DNA of 64,000 nucleotides from Psychrobacillus sp. INOP01 (GCF_018140925.1 NZ_CP073315.1:1798001-1862000), one strand, 5' to 3'. Shown: positions 43,276 to 52,075, counted from the stretch's first letter. Notes: generated by a model not told the origin, from the sequence alone. Made by a program: numbers and translations.

Positions 43276-43322
43276 ACCAGGTAAATCAACAATGTTAGTT
43301 GTTGATTTACCTGGTATTTTAT
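43276..43322 (-). terminator. strong terminator upstream of the regulator
   Basis: ACCAGGTAAATCAACAA is a perfect 17-bp inverted repeat with TTGTTGATTTACCTGGT; on the minus strand a T-run follows. It closes the unit that contains the remnant at 43358-43595. Confidence 0.9.
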
Positions 43323-43357
43323 TCTTTTAATTGTACTTAAAGATTTATTTAATAAAT

Positions 43358-43595
43358 TTATCTGAGAAAGCAGTATGATTCATCAGTAATAGATAATGTT
43401 TCTTGTACTTTTGCAGTGTTGTGAACAACAAAATAATCCGTCCAGAAGCAAATGTCTTCCTCCTCCACAGGTTGATTTACGACAGGTTCTTCTCGCACAG
43501 GAGGTGCTGAAGTATCATCTTCCTGCTTCGGTAAAGTTTCTGTTTACTCTATCAATTGTTTTATCAAGATTATACCTATATTCTATAGATTCCAC
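43358..43595 (-). pseudogene. frameshifted small gene
   Basis: Two frames join to give a coding-like product. A GTG at 43595 opens VESIEYRYNLDKTIDRV, then a second frame runs from 43543 to the stop at 43358, with an acidic, Pro-rich segment and the end ESYCFLR. A stop separates the frames, so one frameshift is implied. A strong terminator lies behind. I do not recognise the family. Confidence 0.45.
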
Positions 43596-43596
43596 A

Positions 43597-44121
43597 TTAG
43601 AAGATGTTTATTTCCTTATAATATATATTAGTTCCATGTAATTCCCCGTTTACTGATTTTACATAGTTAGGAATTTTCCCAGCTTTTATATATCCTAGTG
43701 AATTATATAAAAGATTAGAAGGATCGCCCTCTCTTGTATCTAGAATTAATAACGACTTTTTCTCTTTGACGGCAACCTCTTCTGCTTTTTCCATCAGAAG
43801 ACGGCCTATACCATTTCGACGGTAATGTGGGTTGGTCATCAGCTTGACTATTTCTGCCCGGTGAAGTCCATTCAGCTTAGTGCACATATGCAACTGGATA
43901 CTACCGATGATTCGATTATTTCGTTTAGCAACAAATAGATGAACATTTGGACTCAACACTTCCTCCCAGTAGTTCATAGCATCCACTAATTCCAATGGTG
44001 GTAAGAATCCAATAGAACCCCCATCTTCTACCACCTGAATGAGGAGTTCTGAAAGTTCCTCAGTATGTTCACCTATAGAAATTAACTGCTCAATTTCTAA
44101 CTCATTAAACACAACTATCAC
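43597..44121 (-). CDS. GNAT family N-acetyltransferase
   Basis: A 174-residue acetyltransferase with motif A MTNPHYRRNGIGRLLMEKAE and the following LLILDTREGDPSNLLYNSLGY, where the TREGD block is typical of the group related to phosphinothricin and ribosomal acetyltransferases. The substrate is not known. It lies 23 bases after the MerR regulator gene on the same strand and is probably co-transcribed with it. Confidence 0.85.
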   Translation of the reverse strand: MIVVFNELEIEQLISIGEHTEELSELLIQVVEDGGSIGFLPPLELVDAMNYWEEVLSPNVHLFVAKRNNRIIGSIQLHMCTKLNGLHRAEIVKLMTNPHYRRNGIGRLLMEKAEEVAVKEKKSLLILDTREGDPSNLLYNSLGYIKAGKIPNYVKSVNGELHGTNIYYKEINIF

Positions 44122-44144
44122 CCCTTAATTTATTTATTACCAAA

Positions 44145-44891
44145 TTATATCGATGTAGAAACAGAAATACCTTTACTTGCTTCTTCTATAAACTGAAGTA
44201 TTTCCTGGCTAATCGGATAGAGACCTAACGCTTCGGATGCATTTTCAGATTTCCGAACTTCCCAGAATTTATCGGCTAGGTCTTCATTAGCAAATGTAGT
44301 ACTGGATAAGATGTGGATATCTTCTGCTATAATTTTTCCTTCTGGAGAATTTGGTGATTTACCTTCAGCTAGACAAAGTTCAATCCTTTTCATCAGATTG
44401 ATCCATTTTACTATAGTATCTGAATCCTCTTCTAATTTTGGCAAGCTAGTTGTTAAGGTTGCTCTTTCCTCATTCGAAAAAATTTCCTTCCACACATCTT
44501 CCTTGTTATACGTTTGGTGTTGTTGGAAAAGCGGCACTAATTCTTCCCACCTTAGCGTCCCTTCTAGCTTCATAATATTGAGTAAAGTGTTCGTATGCTC
44601 AAGGGATTTCTGTAATTGCTGCATATCTGCCTTTAGTCTTTCTTGGTGTATCTTTAGTATGTCAGCAATGGAGACTCGCTCGATAATCTGCTTTATATCC
44701 TTTAGCGGTAACGAAGCTGCTTTTAACAAAGTAATCTTTTCGAGCAATAGTAGGTCTTCTTCAGAATAAAGTCGTTTACCGCTTTCGTGAATCATCGTTG
44801 GTTTAAGTAAATTTATTTGGTCGTAATACCGGATAGTACGAACCGAGATGTGAAGCTTTTTTGATACCTCTCCTGTTGTGTAGTGAACCAA
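44145..44891 (-). CDS. MerR family regulator
   Basis: A regulator of 248 residues with an N-terminal MerR helix-turn-helix (TTGEVSKKLHISVRTIRYYD) and coiled-coil dimerisation helix (about residues 80-115), followed by a helical C-terminal effector domain of about 130 residues like those of drug-sensing TipA/BmrR relatives. GGAGGG is six bases before the TTG at 44891; the ATG at 44897 touches it. It is divergent from a CPBP protease gene over about 90 bases, so it probably controls that gene and itself. Confidence 0.82.
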   Translation of the reverse strand: MVHYTTGEVSKKLHISVRTIRYYDQINLLKPTMIHESGKRLYSEEDLLLLEKITLLKAASLPLKDIKQIIERVSIADILKIHQERLKADMQQLQKSLEHTNTLLNIMKLEGTLRWEELVPLFQQHQTYNKEDVWKEIFSNEERATLTTSLPKLEEDSDTIVKWINLMKRIELCLAEGKSPNSPEGKIIAEDIHILSSTTFANEDLADKFWEVRKSENASEALGLYPISQEILQFIEEASKGISVSTSI

Positions 44892-44982
44892 ATTCATCCC
44901 TCCAGATAAAATGTCTTGCAGGTAACGTTGCGTCACCACTTATTCTAAAAATAACATAATTAGTTATTGGAGGAATTATAAA

Positions 44983-45678
44983 ATGAAAGAATTTTCATTT
45001 AAATTTATGTATTGGTCTTGGAAGGAACTAATACTGCTGTTATTTATGACCTTTTTATTTGTTCCTATTGCTATTGAAAACCTGTTACAGAAGGCTTTGT
45101 ATGTATTTTTTGAAGACAGTCTCTATTCAGGCACATTAACAGGACTCTTGATGGCTATTATTTTTACTGCAGGAGTTTATTTCATCGCATTGAAACCACA
45201 TAACCTCGCCTGGCGAGCTGTCGGCTTCAACACTTTCCAAAGTACATATTGGAAGACTATTATATTTTGGACGGGTTTTTTAATAGTAATTAGTGTCGTA
45301 ATCGTTATATTAATGGAGCTCCTCGGTGGGACTACAGAAAATACAAAGACAGAAAGCCTACAAAATAATATGGGAATCTGGTCAATTCTGATCGCTTTCG
45401 CATCAGCTGCTATCATTTCTCCTATTTATGAGGAGATTTTCTATCGGGGCTTTCTTTATAGATGGTTTAGAGTGAAGTGGGGAGTGTCAGCTGGGATATT
45501 ACTTAGTTCCATCATATTCATGCTTGTACACATTCCTACCTATAATACCTTGCCTATCAATTTCCTTACGGGTGTTGTATTTTCTTGGACTTATGAAAAA
45601 ACTGGATCCATATATCCAGGCATAATAATACATGGTGTTTTTAATGGCATTGCTGTAGCCTTAACTGCCCTAGGCTAA
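44983..45678 (+). CDS. CPBP family intramembrane metalloprotease
   Basis: A 231-residue protein with about seven hydrophobic segments and the CAAX/Abi protease motifs: EExxxR at residues 150-155 (EEIFYR), H183 and the H217-xxx-N221 pair (HGVFN). Such proteases cleave membrane substrates; bacterial members act in bacteriocin immunity and signalling. GGAGG precedes the ATG. The divergent MerR regulator suggests induction by a small molecule. The substrate is unknown. Confidence 0.88.
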   Translation: MKEFSFKFMYWSWKELILLLFMTFLFVPIAIENLLQKALYVFFEDSLYSGTLTGLLMAIIFTAGVYFIALKPHNLAWRAVGFNTFQSTYWKTIIFWTGFLIVISVVIVILMELLGGTTENTKTESLQNNMGIWSILIAFASAAIISPIYEEIFYRGFLYRWFRVKWGVSAGILLSSIIFMLVHIPTYNTLPINFLTGVVFSWTYEKTGSIYPGIIIHGVFNGIAVALTALG

Positions 45679-45769
45679 GAAAAGCAGCAGACGACGCCAT
45701 GTAACAATCGAGCTGCTGAAGTCTGTGACTGAACAGATAATGAGTAAAAGCATATACTTTCTATTTTTT

Positions 45770-45803
45770 AAAAACTCCTCACTAAGTAGAGTGAGGAGTT
45801 TTT
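45770..45803. terminator. bidirectional terminator between CPBP and clpP genes
   Basis: AAAAACTCCTCACT is a perfect inverted repeat with AGTGAGGAGTTTTT, loop of six bases, ending two bases before the clpP stop codon. Confidence 0.9.
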
Positions 45804-45805
45804 CG

Positions 45806-46381
45806 TTATACAATTTGATCGATAATACCATAACTTTTTGCTTCTTCTGCTGTCATGAAATAATCACGGTCGGAGTCTTTGGCTATTTTTTCAATGGTTT
45901 GACCTGTTCGTTCTGAAAAAATACGATTAATCCTTTCTTTCATCAGAAGAATACGTCTGGCACTGATTTCAATGTCACTCGCCTGACCTTGTGCTCCTCC
46001 AAGTGGTTGGTGAATCATAATTTCACTATTCGGTAAGGCAAAACGTTTTCCTTTTGCACCTGCAACTAATATGGTTGCACCAAATGAAGCAGCCATTCCC
46101 GTACAAATCGTACGGACATCTGGTTTAATAATTTGCATCGTATCATAAATCGCAAACCCAGAGCTTACTGAGCCTCCTGGACTATTGATATATAAAGAAA
46201 TATCCTTTTCGGGATCATCTGCTTCTAAAAATAATAGCTGCGCCACGATATTATTAGCAACGACGTCATTGATTTCTGACCCAAGGAAAATAATACGATC
46301 CTTCAACAATCTTGAGTAAATATCATATGAACGCTCGCCATGTCCCGTTTGCTCTACAACATATGGAATTAGGTTAGACAT
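45806..46381 (-). CDS. clpP: ClpP protease paralogue
   Basis: A 191-residue ClpP with a complete catalytic triad: S99 (GMAASFGAT), H124 (IMIHQPLGG) and D173. It would form the barrel chamber that degrades proteins unfolded by ClpX, ClpC or ClpE. The region around the Ser reads [11 protein letters not shown] instead of the ASMGAFLL usual in the main Bacillus ClpP, so this is probably a second paralogue. It starts 14 bases after the ECF sigma factor gene with the site AAAGGGG, forming an operon. The long upstream open frame is sigma-gene overlap. Confidence 0.92.
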   Translation of the reverse strand: MSNLIPYVVEQTGHGERSYDIYSRLLKDRIIFLGSEINDVVANNIVAQLLFLEADDPEKDISLYINSPGGSVSSGFAIYDTMQIIKPDVRTICTGMAASFGATILVAGAKGKRFALPNSEIMIHQPLGGAQGQASDIEISARRILLMKERINRIFSERTGQTIEKIAKDSDRDYFMTAEEAKSYGIIDQIV

Positions 46382-46395
46382 TTTCTTTCCCCTTT

Positions 46396-47211
46396 CTATG
46401 CTATAGCTAAAAGCTCCTCTTCTTTCCAAAAAGTAATCAGAGATAGTACTCTGGCTACTTCTGTTTGATAGAACGGAACAATTAGCACTTCGCCATTTTT
46501 CTTGAGGAACGAAATTAGCACGTAAGAAGAGTTGCCCTGCACGTAGGAATGGACGATAGAGTGACTTTGGGAAACAGGACCTCTTTTTCCGCTTCGCATA
46601 CACGGTTGTTGTTGATCATTCTGGTAAACGCGAATAACCTCATACGGATTGCCACTCCCCCATGCCTGTAAATAAGACATGGTTGTTTCGTCTTCAACGT
46701 CATATTGATAGGATTCATTGCATCTATGCCTTGCATTTTTCCTAGCCCTGTTTAGAGCCGCTTTGATAGAACCTTCACTAACCGAAAGTAAGCTTGCGGT
46801 CTCTTTCGATGAGTAGCCAAAACCCATGACAAGTAAAACCACTACCCTTTGCTTTGCAGACAGTTCATATAGTAATGCAAAGATTTTTGGAAATAGCTCT
46901 TCCGAAGGTCCCTCTTGATAGTTATAATTGGACATATCTTGATGCAAATTTTCTTCTATTTTTCCTTTACGATGTTTGTCGATCCAGGCATTAGAGGCAA
47001 TCCGAAACAAATAGGACTTTGTCATTTGCTTAGGCATTTTCATCCAACTTATATATGCTTTTTCTAATGTCTCCTGCATCAAATCTTCGCCATCCCATTT
47101 TGTGCGTGTTAGGGATAAACAATACTTCCTTAAACTGTGCATAAAAGGCTTAATAGCCAGCTCAAATTCCTCTTTCAATTCAAACGGAGTTTTTTCAACA
47201 AGCGGCCGCAT
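46396..47211 (-). CDS. ECF-type RNA polymerase sigma factor with C-terminal extension
   Basis: A 271-residue sigma factor. The sigma-2 region includes [17 protein letters not shown] and the sigma-4 region [20 protein letters not shown] with the helix-turn-helix [20 protein letters not shown]. About 90 additional residues follow, without a recognised domain but with strand-like pattern ([20 protein letters not shown]). No anti-sigma gene is adjacent; the extension may be self-regulatory, as known for some ECF groups. AAAGGAGGGG fixes the ATG at 47211. It is co-transcribed with the clpP paralogue. Confidence 0.85.
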   Translation of the reverse strand: MRPLVEKTPFELKEEFELAIKPFMHSLRKYCLSLTRTKWDGEDLMQETLEKAYISWMKMPKQMTKSYLFRIASNAWIDKHRKGKIEENLHQDMSNYNYQEGPSEELFPKIFALLYELSAKQRVVVLLVMGFGYSSKETASLLSVSEGSIKAALNRARKNARHRCNESYQYDVEDETTMSYLQAWGSGNPYEVIRVYQNDQQQPCMRSGKRGPVSQSHSIVHSYVQGNSSYVLISFLKKNGEVLIVPFYQTEVARVLSLITFWKEEELLAIA

Positions 47212-47303
47212 GTTTACCCCTCCTTTAAATTTGTCTTTCACTTATATAAACGGAAAAATAGACTGAAAAGGTACGGTCAAAAAAAATATTTTAAACTTAC
47301 CAC

Positions 47304-47861
47304 TTATCGATGTGTATCATGTAATGGTTCAAATAGATCTTCTGCAGCGTTTCTTACCATTGAAAAATTATCTACATTATAATGTCCATGTAGTATTTTA
47401 TTGTGATGATTTATGATTTGCTCTGCGGTAAGAACTGAGGAACCTTTTGTTGAATGTCCATCACCAACTAACGTTACATCCAATTGTGATACGGTTGCAG
47501 TTCGTACTGCTGTATCTATGCAATGCTCCGTTTGGCAGCCCATAATCACAACATGTTTAACCTCCTGCTCCTCTAAAAATTCTTTTAACCCCGTTCCATA
47601 AAATGAGTTTGTTGCAGCTTTATCGAATGTCTTTGAGTGTGTTGGTATAGCAATATCCTTATGGACCTGGAAACCTTCACCTTTTCCTTCTGCCACATCT
47701 GTATCTCTTACAAAAACGATTAAAGCATCTGACTCTGCGGCTTTTTTAATTACTACATTGATATTTTCAATTAGCTGTTCTTTTTGAAAAACACTACCCT
47801 CTTGGTTATTTCCTTCTATTAACTCCTGCTGCGCATCAATGACTAATAATGCTTGTTTCAT
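47304..47861 (-). CDS. isochorismatase-family cysteine hydrolase
   Basis: A 185-residue hydrolase. The catalytic triad residues are D9 (LLVIDAQQ), K81 and C114 (GCQTEHCIDTAVRTA), as in nicotinamidases and N-carbamoylsarcosine amidases. The substrate is unknown. It is the last gene of a run of five same-strand genes from 50504 and starts 21 bases after the HExxH protein gene. A degraded relative is at 32823-33050. Confidence 0.88.
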   Translation of the reverse strand: MKQALLVIDAQQELIEGNNQEGSVFQKEQLIENINVVIKKAAESDALIVFVRDTDVAEGKGEGFQVHKDIAIPTHSKTFDKAATNSFYGTGLKEFLEEQEVKHVVIMGCQTEHCIDTAVRTATVSQLDVTLVGDGHSTKGSSVLTAEQIINHHNKILHGHYNVDNFSMVRNAAEDLFEPLHDTHR

Positions 47862-47882
47862 AACAACAACACCTCTTTTTAT

Positions 47883-48623
47883 TTATTTTATAATATCTTC
47901 AAAGTACTGGACTAATGAAGTTTCCCTTCCTTGCTCATGCCACTTTTTATATAATATAAAAACCCCGTGGATATCCCCATCCAACTTTTCTAGCAAGGAT
48001 TTAACTTTTAAATAACTTCTCCAATAATCAAACATAATGCTAGAAAGAGAGCCCTGGTAAGACATAGAACCAAAATCATTCAAATCATTCTGACCATAAT
48101 CTTCTGTAAAAGTGTTCACTAGCTCCTGTTCAATAGCCGTTATTTCTTTAAATTGTTCTTCAGTTAAACAATACTTTCTCGGCAAATAAAAGCACATTCC
48201 TTCTTCAAACCAAATACTATCATGTCGTTCATCCTCAAATTCATCTACGAACAAATCAATATGATGCGTCAGTTCATGTGCCAGAATGACAAATAATTGG
48301 TCAGTACTGAAGTTTTCATAAAAACTTTTAATATGGGGTATGGCCTTACCATCCAATTGAGAGACCAACAAGTTTTGCCATTCTTTTAAAATCGGAGATA
48401 TATAAATAATATCTTCTCTTGTGAATGCTGGTATTGGTATAGACGAGAAGGTAGTAGTCACAAGCTCTGCTGTTGTCCAAAGTACTCCTTTAGGAATAGT
48501 CGTCAATTGATAATGTTGCTCCAATACTTGCTGATAATCCTTTAGTTTTGCCATCAATTCTTTTGTAATAATTTCATATTCTACCGCTTCTTTGGGTGTC
48601 TCAAATGCTAAAATACTCTTCAT
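47883..48623 (-). CDS. HExxH-motif metallopeptidase-like protein
   Basis: A 246-residue soluble protein. H116-E117-L-T-H120 gives the zinc-binding HExxH motif, and W138-F-E-E141-G supplies the likely third ligand, the arrangement of gluzincin-type (MA clan) peptidases. The N-terminal third is helical and charged. No signal peptide is seen, so it would act in the cytosol. I do not recognise a characterised relative. It lies within a run of small-enzyme genes. Confidence 0.7.
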   Translation of the reverse strand: MKSILAFETPKEAVEYEIITKELMAKLKDYQQVLEQHYQLTTIPKGVLWTTAELVTTTFSSIPIPAFTREDIIYISPILKEWQNLLVSQLDGKAIPHIKSFYENFSTDQLFVILAHELTHHIDLFVDEFEDERHDSIWFEEGMCFYLPRKYCLTEEQFKEITAIEQELVNTFTEDYGQNDLNDFGSMSYQGSLSSIMFDYWRSYLKVKSLLEKLDGDIHGVFILYKKWHEQGRETSLVQYFEDIIK

Positions 48624-48640
48624 GTTACTATCTTCACCTC

Positions 48641-49429
48641 TTAAAATTTACTCCATATCGCTTTTGTATAGGCCAGTTTAAGTCCTGCACGTTCCATATT
48701 TCGATGACTCCCACTTCCATATGTAGCCTCGCTAGTTATGTACCTAGCTCCTTTTTCTATTGCGATTTCAATCCGCTTTTGCAGCAATTCAGACTGTACT
48801 CCCATATTCCGATATTCAGGTAAAGTAGCAGCTGCTGCTAAAGTTGCGAGCTCCCCTTGCACATTTAGAACCGCAATTCCTACTGGAACCTCCTGCTTGT
48901 ATGCAACGTAAAATTCCCAACCCGGAACTTCAAATAGAACTTCATTGTTTTGCTTAATCCCATCTTGAATAAAGGGCGGAAGCCGGAATGCAGCCACGTA
49001 AATCGAAGCAAATAAATCAAATTCATCTTTCTTTAGTGAACGAATTTCTAGAGCAGGTATTACACTCTGGCTCCTTAAGCCTTTTACTTCTCCTATAAAA
49101 GATGCATGAAAGCCAGATTGATACAACCCCATTTCAGCTAGTTTTCTAAATAACATTTCTGAACTGTTCTGAGGAGCAATCTCGACTCGAAAATTAATCG
49201 AAAGATTCTCGTAGAAACGAAAGATTTCTTCTATATGTGAGATATCCTGTTCATTCAATCCCCGAACCGTATTAAAGGCTGGACCCGGAATATGTTTAAC
49301 AGCAAAAGCACGTGTTGTGCCCTTTACTAATTGGTGGACCCCCATTGGATTGCCCCGGATGGATTGAATTGCATTTAACCTAGAGGCTAATGTTTGTATT
49401 TCTGCCTGCTCTAGTGTGTTTAAGTTCAT
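48641..49429 (-). CDS. GNAT-fold acetyltransferase
   Basis: A 262-residue protein whose C-terminal half is a GNAT domain: VAYKQEVPVGIAVLNVQGELATL and the motif A equivalent LPEYRNMGVQSELLQKRI. The N-terminal half looks like a degenerate GNAT-like domain, giving a two-lobed enzyme. The start codon overlaps the stop codon of the TPR gene by four bases (ATGA), indicating coupling. The substrate is unknown. Confidence 0.75.
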   Translation of the reverse strand: MNLNTLEQAEIQTLASRLNAIQSIRGNPMGVHQLVKGTTRAFAVKHIPGPAFNTVRGLNEQDISHIEEIFRFYENLSINFRVEIAPQNSSEMLFRKLAEMGLYQSGFHASFIGEVKGLRSQSVIPALEIRSLKKDEFDLFASIYVAAFRLPPFIQDGIKQNNEVLFEVPGWEFYVAYKQEVPVGIAVLNVQGELATLAAAATLPEYRNMGVQSELLQKRIEIAIEKGARYITSEATYGSGSHRNMERAGLKLAYTKAIWSKF

Positions 49430-50013
49430 TCTAATCCCCCATAACGTTTAATAAAATTTAAAGCCCTTTGTGTCGAATCGATAAGTGATTCATCTCCTTT
49501 TTGCACCCTTAAATCCATTGCTTTTCGGAAACATTCATCTGCCTCACCTATTTCTTCTATCTCTAAAAGGCATTTCCCTTTATGCTGATAAGCAAAATCT
49601 AAAAGCTGTGAATTCTCCTGCTTAGCACATTGATCTATCGCGGCATTAAATTTACTCAGAGCCTGTTGGTGTTTACCAGCATATTTCAAAGCTTCCCCTA
49701 GGCGAATAAGATTACTTATCTGGTTATTTCCTTCACTTAATTCTACTGCTTTAGAAAGAGCTTCAATCGCAGGTTTCACTTCTCCTTTTATACGATACAG
49801 GTTTCCTATCGTTCCATAAAAAAACAACAAATCCTCTAATGGAAACGGATTACTCCACTTTAAAATTGCACTTTCAAATTCGCTAATTACATTTTGTATA
49901 ACATCTTCATCTGAACATTTCTCTCGAAGAAAATTGTTTTCGTCAAAATAAATGAATGACTGTAGCGTCCCTAGTTTTTTCTTTAAATCTTCTATTTTCA
50001 AGACTTCACCCAT
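49426..50013 (-). CDS. TPR-repeat protein
   Basis: A 195-residue all-helical protein with about three tetratricopeptide repeats (IGNLYRIKGEVKPAIEALSK, LGEALKYAGKHQQALSKFNA, KGKCLLEIEEIGEADECFRK), a scaffold for protein-protein contact. It overlaps the AAC(6')-like gene before it by 16 bases and the GNAT gene after it by four. TPR partners are unknown; its position between two acetyltransferases suggests it serves them. Confidence 0.8.
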   Translation of the reverse strand: MGEVLKIEDLKKKLGTLQSFIYFDENNFLREKCSDEDVIQNVISEFESAILKWSNPFPLEDLLFFYGTIGNLYRIKGEVKPAIEALSKAVELSEGNNQISNLIRLGEALKYAGKHQQALSKFNAAIDQCAKQENSQLLDFAYQHKGKCLLEIEEIGEADECFRKAMDLRVQKGDESLIDSTQRALNFIKRYGGLE

Positions 50014-50504
50014 TCCATTAATAGGTGATTATCTTCTAAACCTTTTACAATTAGAAACCCGCATTTTTCATAGCATTTTATAGCCTGTAAATTAGTGCTT
50101 TTGACATCCAGAACCACCTTAGAAACACCAAGATTTGAGCTTAAGCACTCTAGCAAAGTATTAATCATCTGAGTCCCTATACCTTTACCCCATAATTCGG
50201 GCTCTCCGATAAATTGGTCAATCCCGTAGATAGACTCTTCCAAAGGATAGCCGTATATCTTTAGCTGCTCTTTTGGGGTTTTATAATATTGTATATATCC
50301 TACCAGTTCATCTTTATATTCCACGATACAAGGCACCACATAATGATCGTTGTTGATTCTCGGACCATATTTAGAAATGACCTCTTCTAATGTTAGCCTT
50401 GGACCGTAATTTTCTATGACTAAATCATCATTCAGCCATTTTACCATGTACGGATAGTCACTTTCGCTCATAGCTCTAATGTTCAACTCATTTGTTTGAA
50501 TCAT
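49998..50504 (-). CDS. aminoglycoside 6'-N-acetyltransferase-like GNAT
   Basis: A 168-residue acetyltransferase strongly recalling AAC(6')-I enzymes: YMVKWLNDDLVIENYG, the block YGIDQFIGEPELWGKGIGTQ and the end KCYEKCGFLIVKGLEDNH. These acetylate the 6'-amine of kanamycin-type drugs; many chromosomal relatives have other substrates. AAAGGTGGAG precedes the ATG. It is the first gene of the overlapping run, with a lipoprotein remnant directly upstream. Confidence 0.82.
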   Translation of the reverse strand: MIQTNELNIRAMSESDYPYMVKWLNDDLVIENYGPRLTLEEVISKYGPRINNDHYVVPCIVEYKDELVGYIQYYKTPKEQLKIYGYPLEESIYGIDQFIGEPELWGKGIGTQMINTLLECLSSNLGVSKVVLDVKSTNLQAIKCYEKCGFLIVKGLEDNHLLMEWVKS

Positions 50505-50516
50505 ATTACTCCACCT

Positions 50517-50854
50517 TTATTTGCCACAAAAATTTGGAATATGGGAATGGATATAAAAACCCTTCATTAACGATTGTCCATCATCAAACAAGGACATATC
50601 ACACGTTTCTCCTAATACCGTTTCCAATGTGACATAGTGACCTTCCGGAAATTCCACTTCTTCTGTACCTTCTCTTCTACTATTATTTATTTCCTTTAAA
50701 ATTTACTTAAGCGTTTTCTCATCAGTTACTTCAAGTAATTCTTCTGAATCCTTACATTGGATTGTCGCACTTTCCAACTCTTCTGTAATTAGTGGATTGC
50801 AATTACTACATGAAACGAGCACAAGTAAAATCAGTAAGCAAAAAAATAAAACAT
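50517..50854 (-). pseudogene. broken lipoprotein gene
   Basis: An ATG at 50854 is out of frame by one base with a lipoprotein-like body. Adding one T to the T7 tract would give a signal MFYFFCLLILLVLVSC with lipobox LVSC. The body then runs to an in-frame TAA (after EKTLK) and continues in the same frame to 50517 (ends HIPNFCGK). One frameshift and one nonsense codon make it non-functional, unless the tract is a sequencing error. Confidence 0.6.
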
Positions 50855-50980
50855 CTTTTTGGATAAAGACACTTTGATGCCCCCACTATTATATTTTAAA
50901 ATATTTCATATTTTCATTCATTTCTATTGAAATAATATACATACAATAGTAGTGACAACCAATCCAAAGGGGAGTATGAC

Positions 50981-51268
50981 ATGAATCAAAAAAGGTACCG
51001 CAGAAGAAATACGATGGCATTTACGGTACTCGCTTACTTTACGTTATTTGCCGGTGTGTTCATGTTCAGCATTGGTCTTTATAATGCAGACAACTTGCAG
51101 CTTAATGAAAAGGGATATTATATTGCAGTCATGATTCTAGTAGCAGTTGGGGCGATCCTTACCCAAAAAGTTACACGAGACAATGCAGAAGATAACGACA
51201 TTATTGCCGAGCAAGAACAAGAGCGACAAATGAGCAGTAACCGAATTTCACCTAGCACAAAAGAATGA
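50981..51268 (+). CDS. YiaA/YiaB-type small membrane protein
   Basis: A 95-residue protein with two membrane segments (about 13-35 and 45-65) preceded by a basic N-terminus (KRYRRRN) and followed by an acidic tail. The pattern FTVLAYFTLFAGVFMFSIGLY and YYIAVMILVAVGAILTQK matches the YiaAB two-helix domain, function unknown. AAAGGGGAG precedes the ATG and a terminator follows. Confidence 0.75.
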   Translation: MNQKRYRRRNTMAFTVLAYFTLFAGVFMFSIGLYNADNLQLNEKGYYIAVMILVAVGAILTQKVTRDNAEDNDIIAEQEQERQMSSNRISPSTKE

Positions 51269-51280
51269 TAAAAAAATCTT

Positions 51281-51312
51281 AAATCCTGTCGTTATATACA
51301 CAGGATTTTTAT
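51281..51312 (+). terminator. terminator after the YiaAB-like gene
   Basis: AAATCCTGT pairs with ACAGGATTT around ten bases, then TTATT; it reaches the stop codon of the convergent phosphatase gene. Confidence 0.8.
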
Positions 51313-51857
51313 TGTTCAATTCTGTTGATGGTTATAATGCCATTAACTTGCTCTAGTACAAAAATATCTGGGTTTTTCATCTCTTGCCATTGGGCATATC
51401 CAAATGTCGAATCATAGTGATTAATGAGCAGAGACAAAATGTTTCCATGAGAAGCGATCGCTACATGATGCATTTGCTTACTTTCTAAAACCTCATCTAA
51501 TACTTTTCTTATACGTGTTAATGCGTAATTACTAGACTCTCCACCCGAAAATATTAAATCTCTCTCTATAAATGTTCTTTCCAGTTTTTCTAACCAATCC
51601 TCCATAGGATCAGCACTAAGCACTCGTTCTTGTAATTTGTCTTCTATGATAATTGGAATTCCTATACTTTCCGAAAACGGTTTAATAGTTTGTATTGTTC
51701 TTTTATATGGACTCGAAATAATATGATCGATGTGGAATTTCTCTAAAATGGGAACCAGCTCTAAAGCTTTTTCTTTTCCTTCGTTAGTTAACTCTGCCAA
51801 AGGTTCTTGTCCTGTTGCCTTACAATGTCTGATTAAATAGATTTTCTTTCCAGTCAT
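51309..51857 (-). CDS. histidine phosphatase family protein
   Basis: A 182-residue phosphoglycerate mutase-like protein. The phosphate-accepting His is in LIRHCKATGQ (RHG motif variant RHC), followed by LTNEGKEKA, the second Arg in SSPYKRTIQT and the second catalytic His in VAIASHGNILSLL. Members remove phosphate from small metabolites or proteins. Substrate not known. It converges with the YiaAB-like gene. Confidence 0.85.
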   Translation of the reverse strand: MTGKKIYLIRHCKATGQEPLAELTNEGKEKALELVPILEKFHIDHIISSPYKRTIQTIKPFSESIGIPIIIEDKLQERVLSADPMEDWLEKLERTFIERDLIFSGGESSNYALTRIRKVLDEVLESKQMHHVAIASHGNILSLLINHYDSTFGYAQWQEMKNPDIFVLEQVNGIITINRIEQ

Positions 51858-51972
51858 CCTCTCACCTCTCTACTTTAAATTCGCCATTTCTACTTTTATT
51901 CCTGTTAAATATATGAATTTTCGGAACCATTGTATATACTTAGTTTTAAGTAATTAAAGAGGAGTGATTAAT

Positions 51973-52005
51973 ATGAAAAACGTTCTACAGGTGATTGAGA
52001 AGTAA
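51973..52005 (+). CDS. possible 10-residue leader peptide
   Basis: GAGGAG seven bases before an ATG opens MKNVLQVIEK followed by a stop, then a short hairpin (GGGA with TCCC) and a pyrimidine-rich run. It precedes the GNAT gene on the same strand. It could be a regulatory leader or the start of a decayed gene. Confidence 0.4.
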   Translation: MKNVLQVIEK

Positions 52006-52075
52006 AAGGGAATTCTCCCTCTCTTTTCAATCCAATAAAACTAAACAATACTACGGAATGAAAAGAGGAATAATT

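Noticed and set aside
43396-43641. Open frame of 81 codons on the plus strand
   Set aside because: No ribosome-binding site, and it overlaps the end of the GNAT gene and the remnant whose minus-strand frame looks more like protein.
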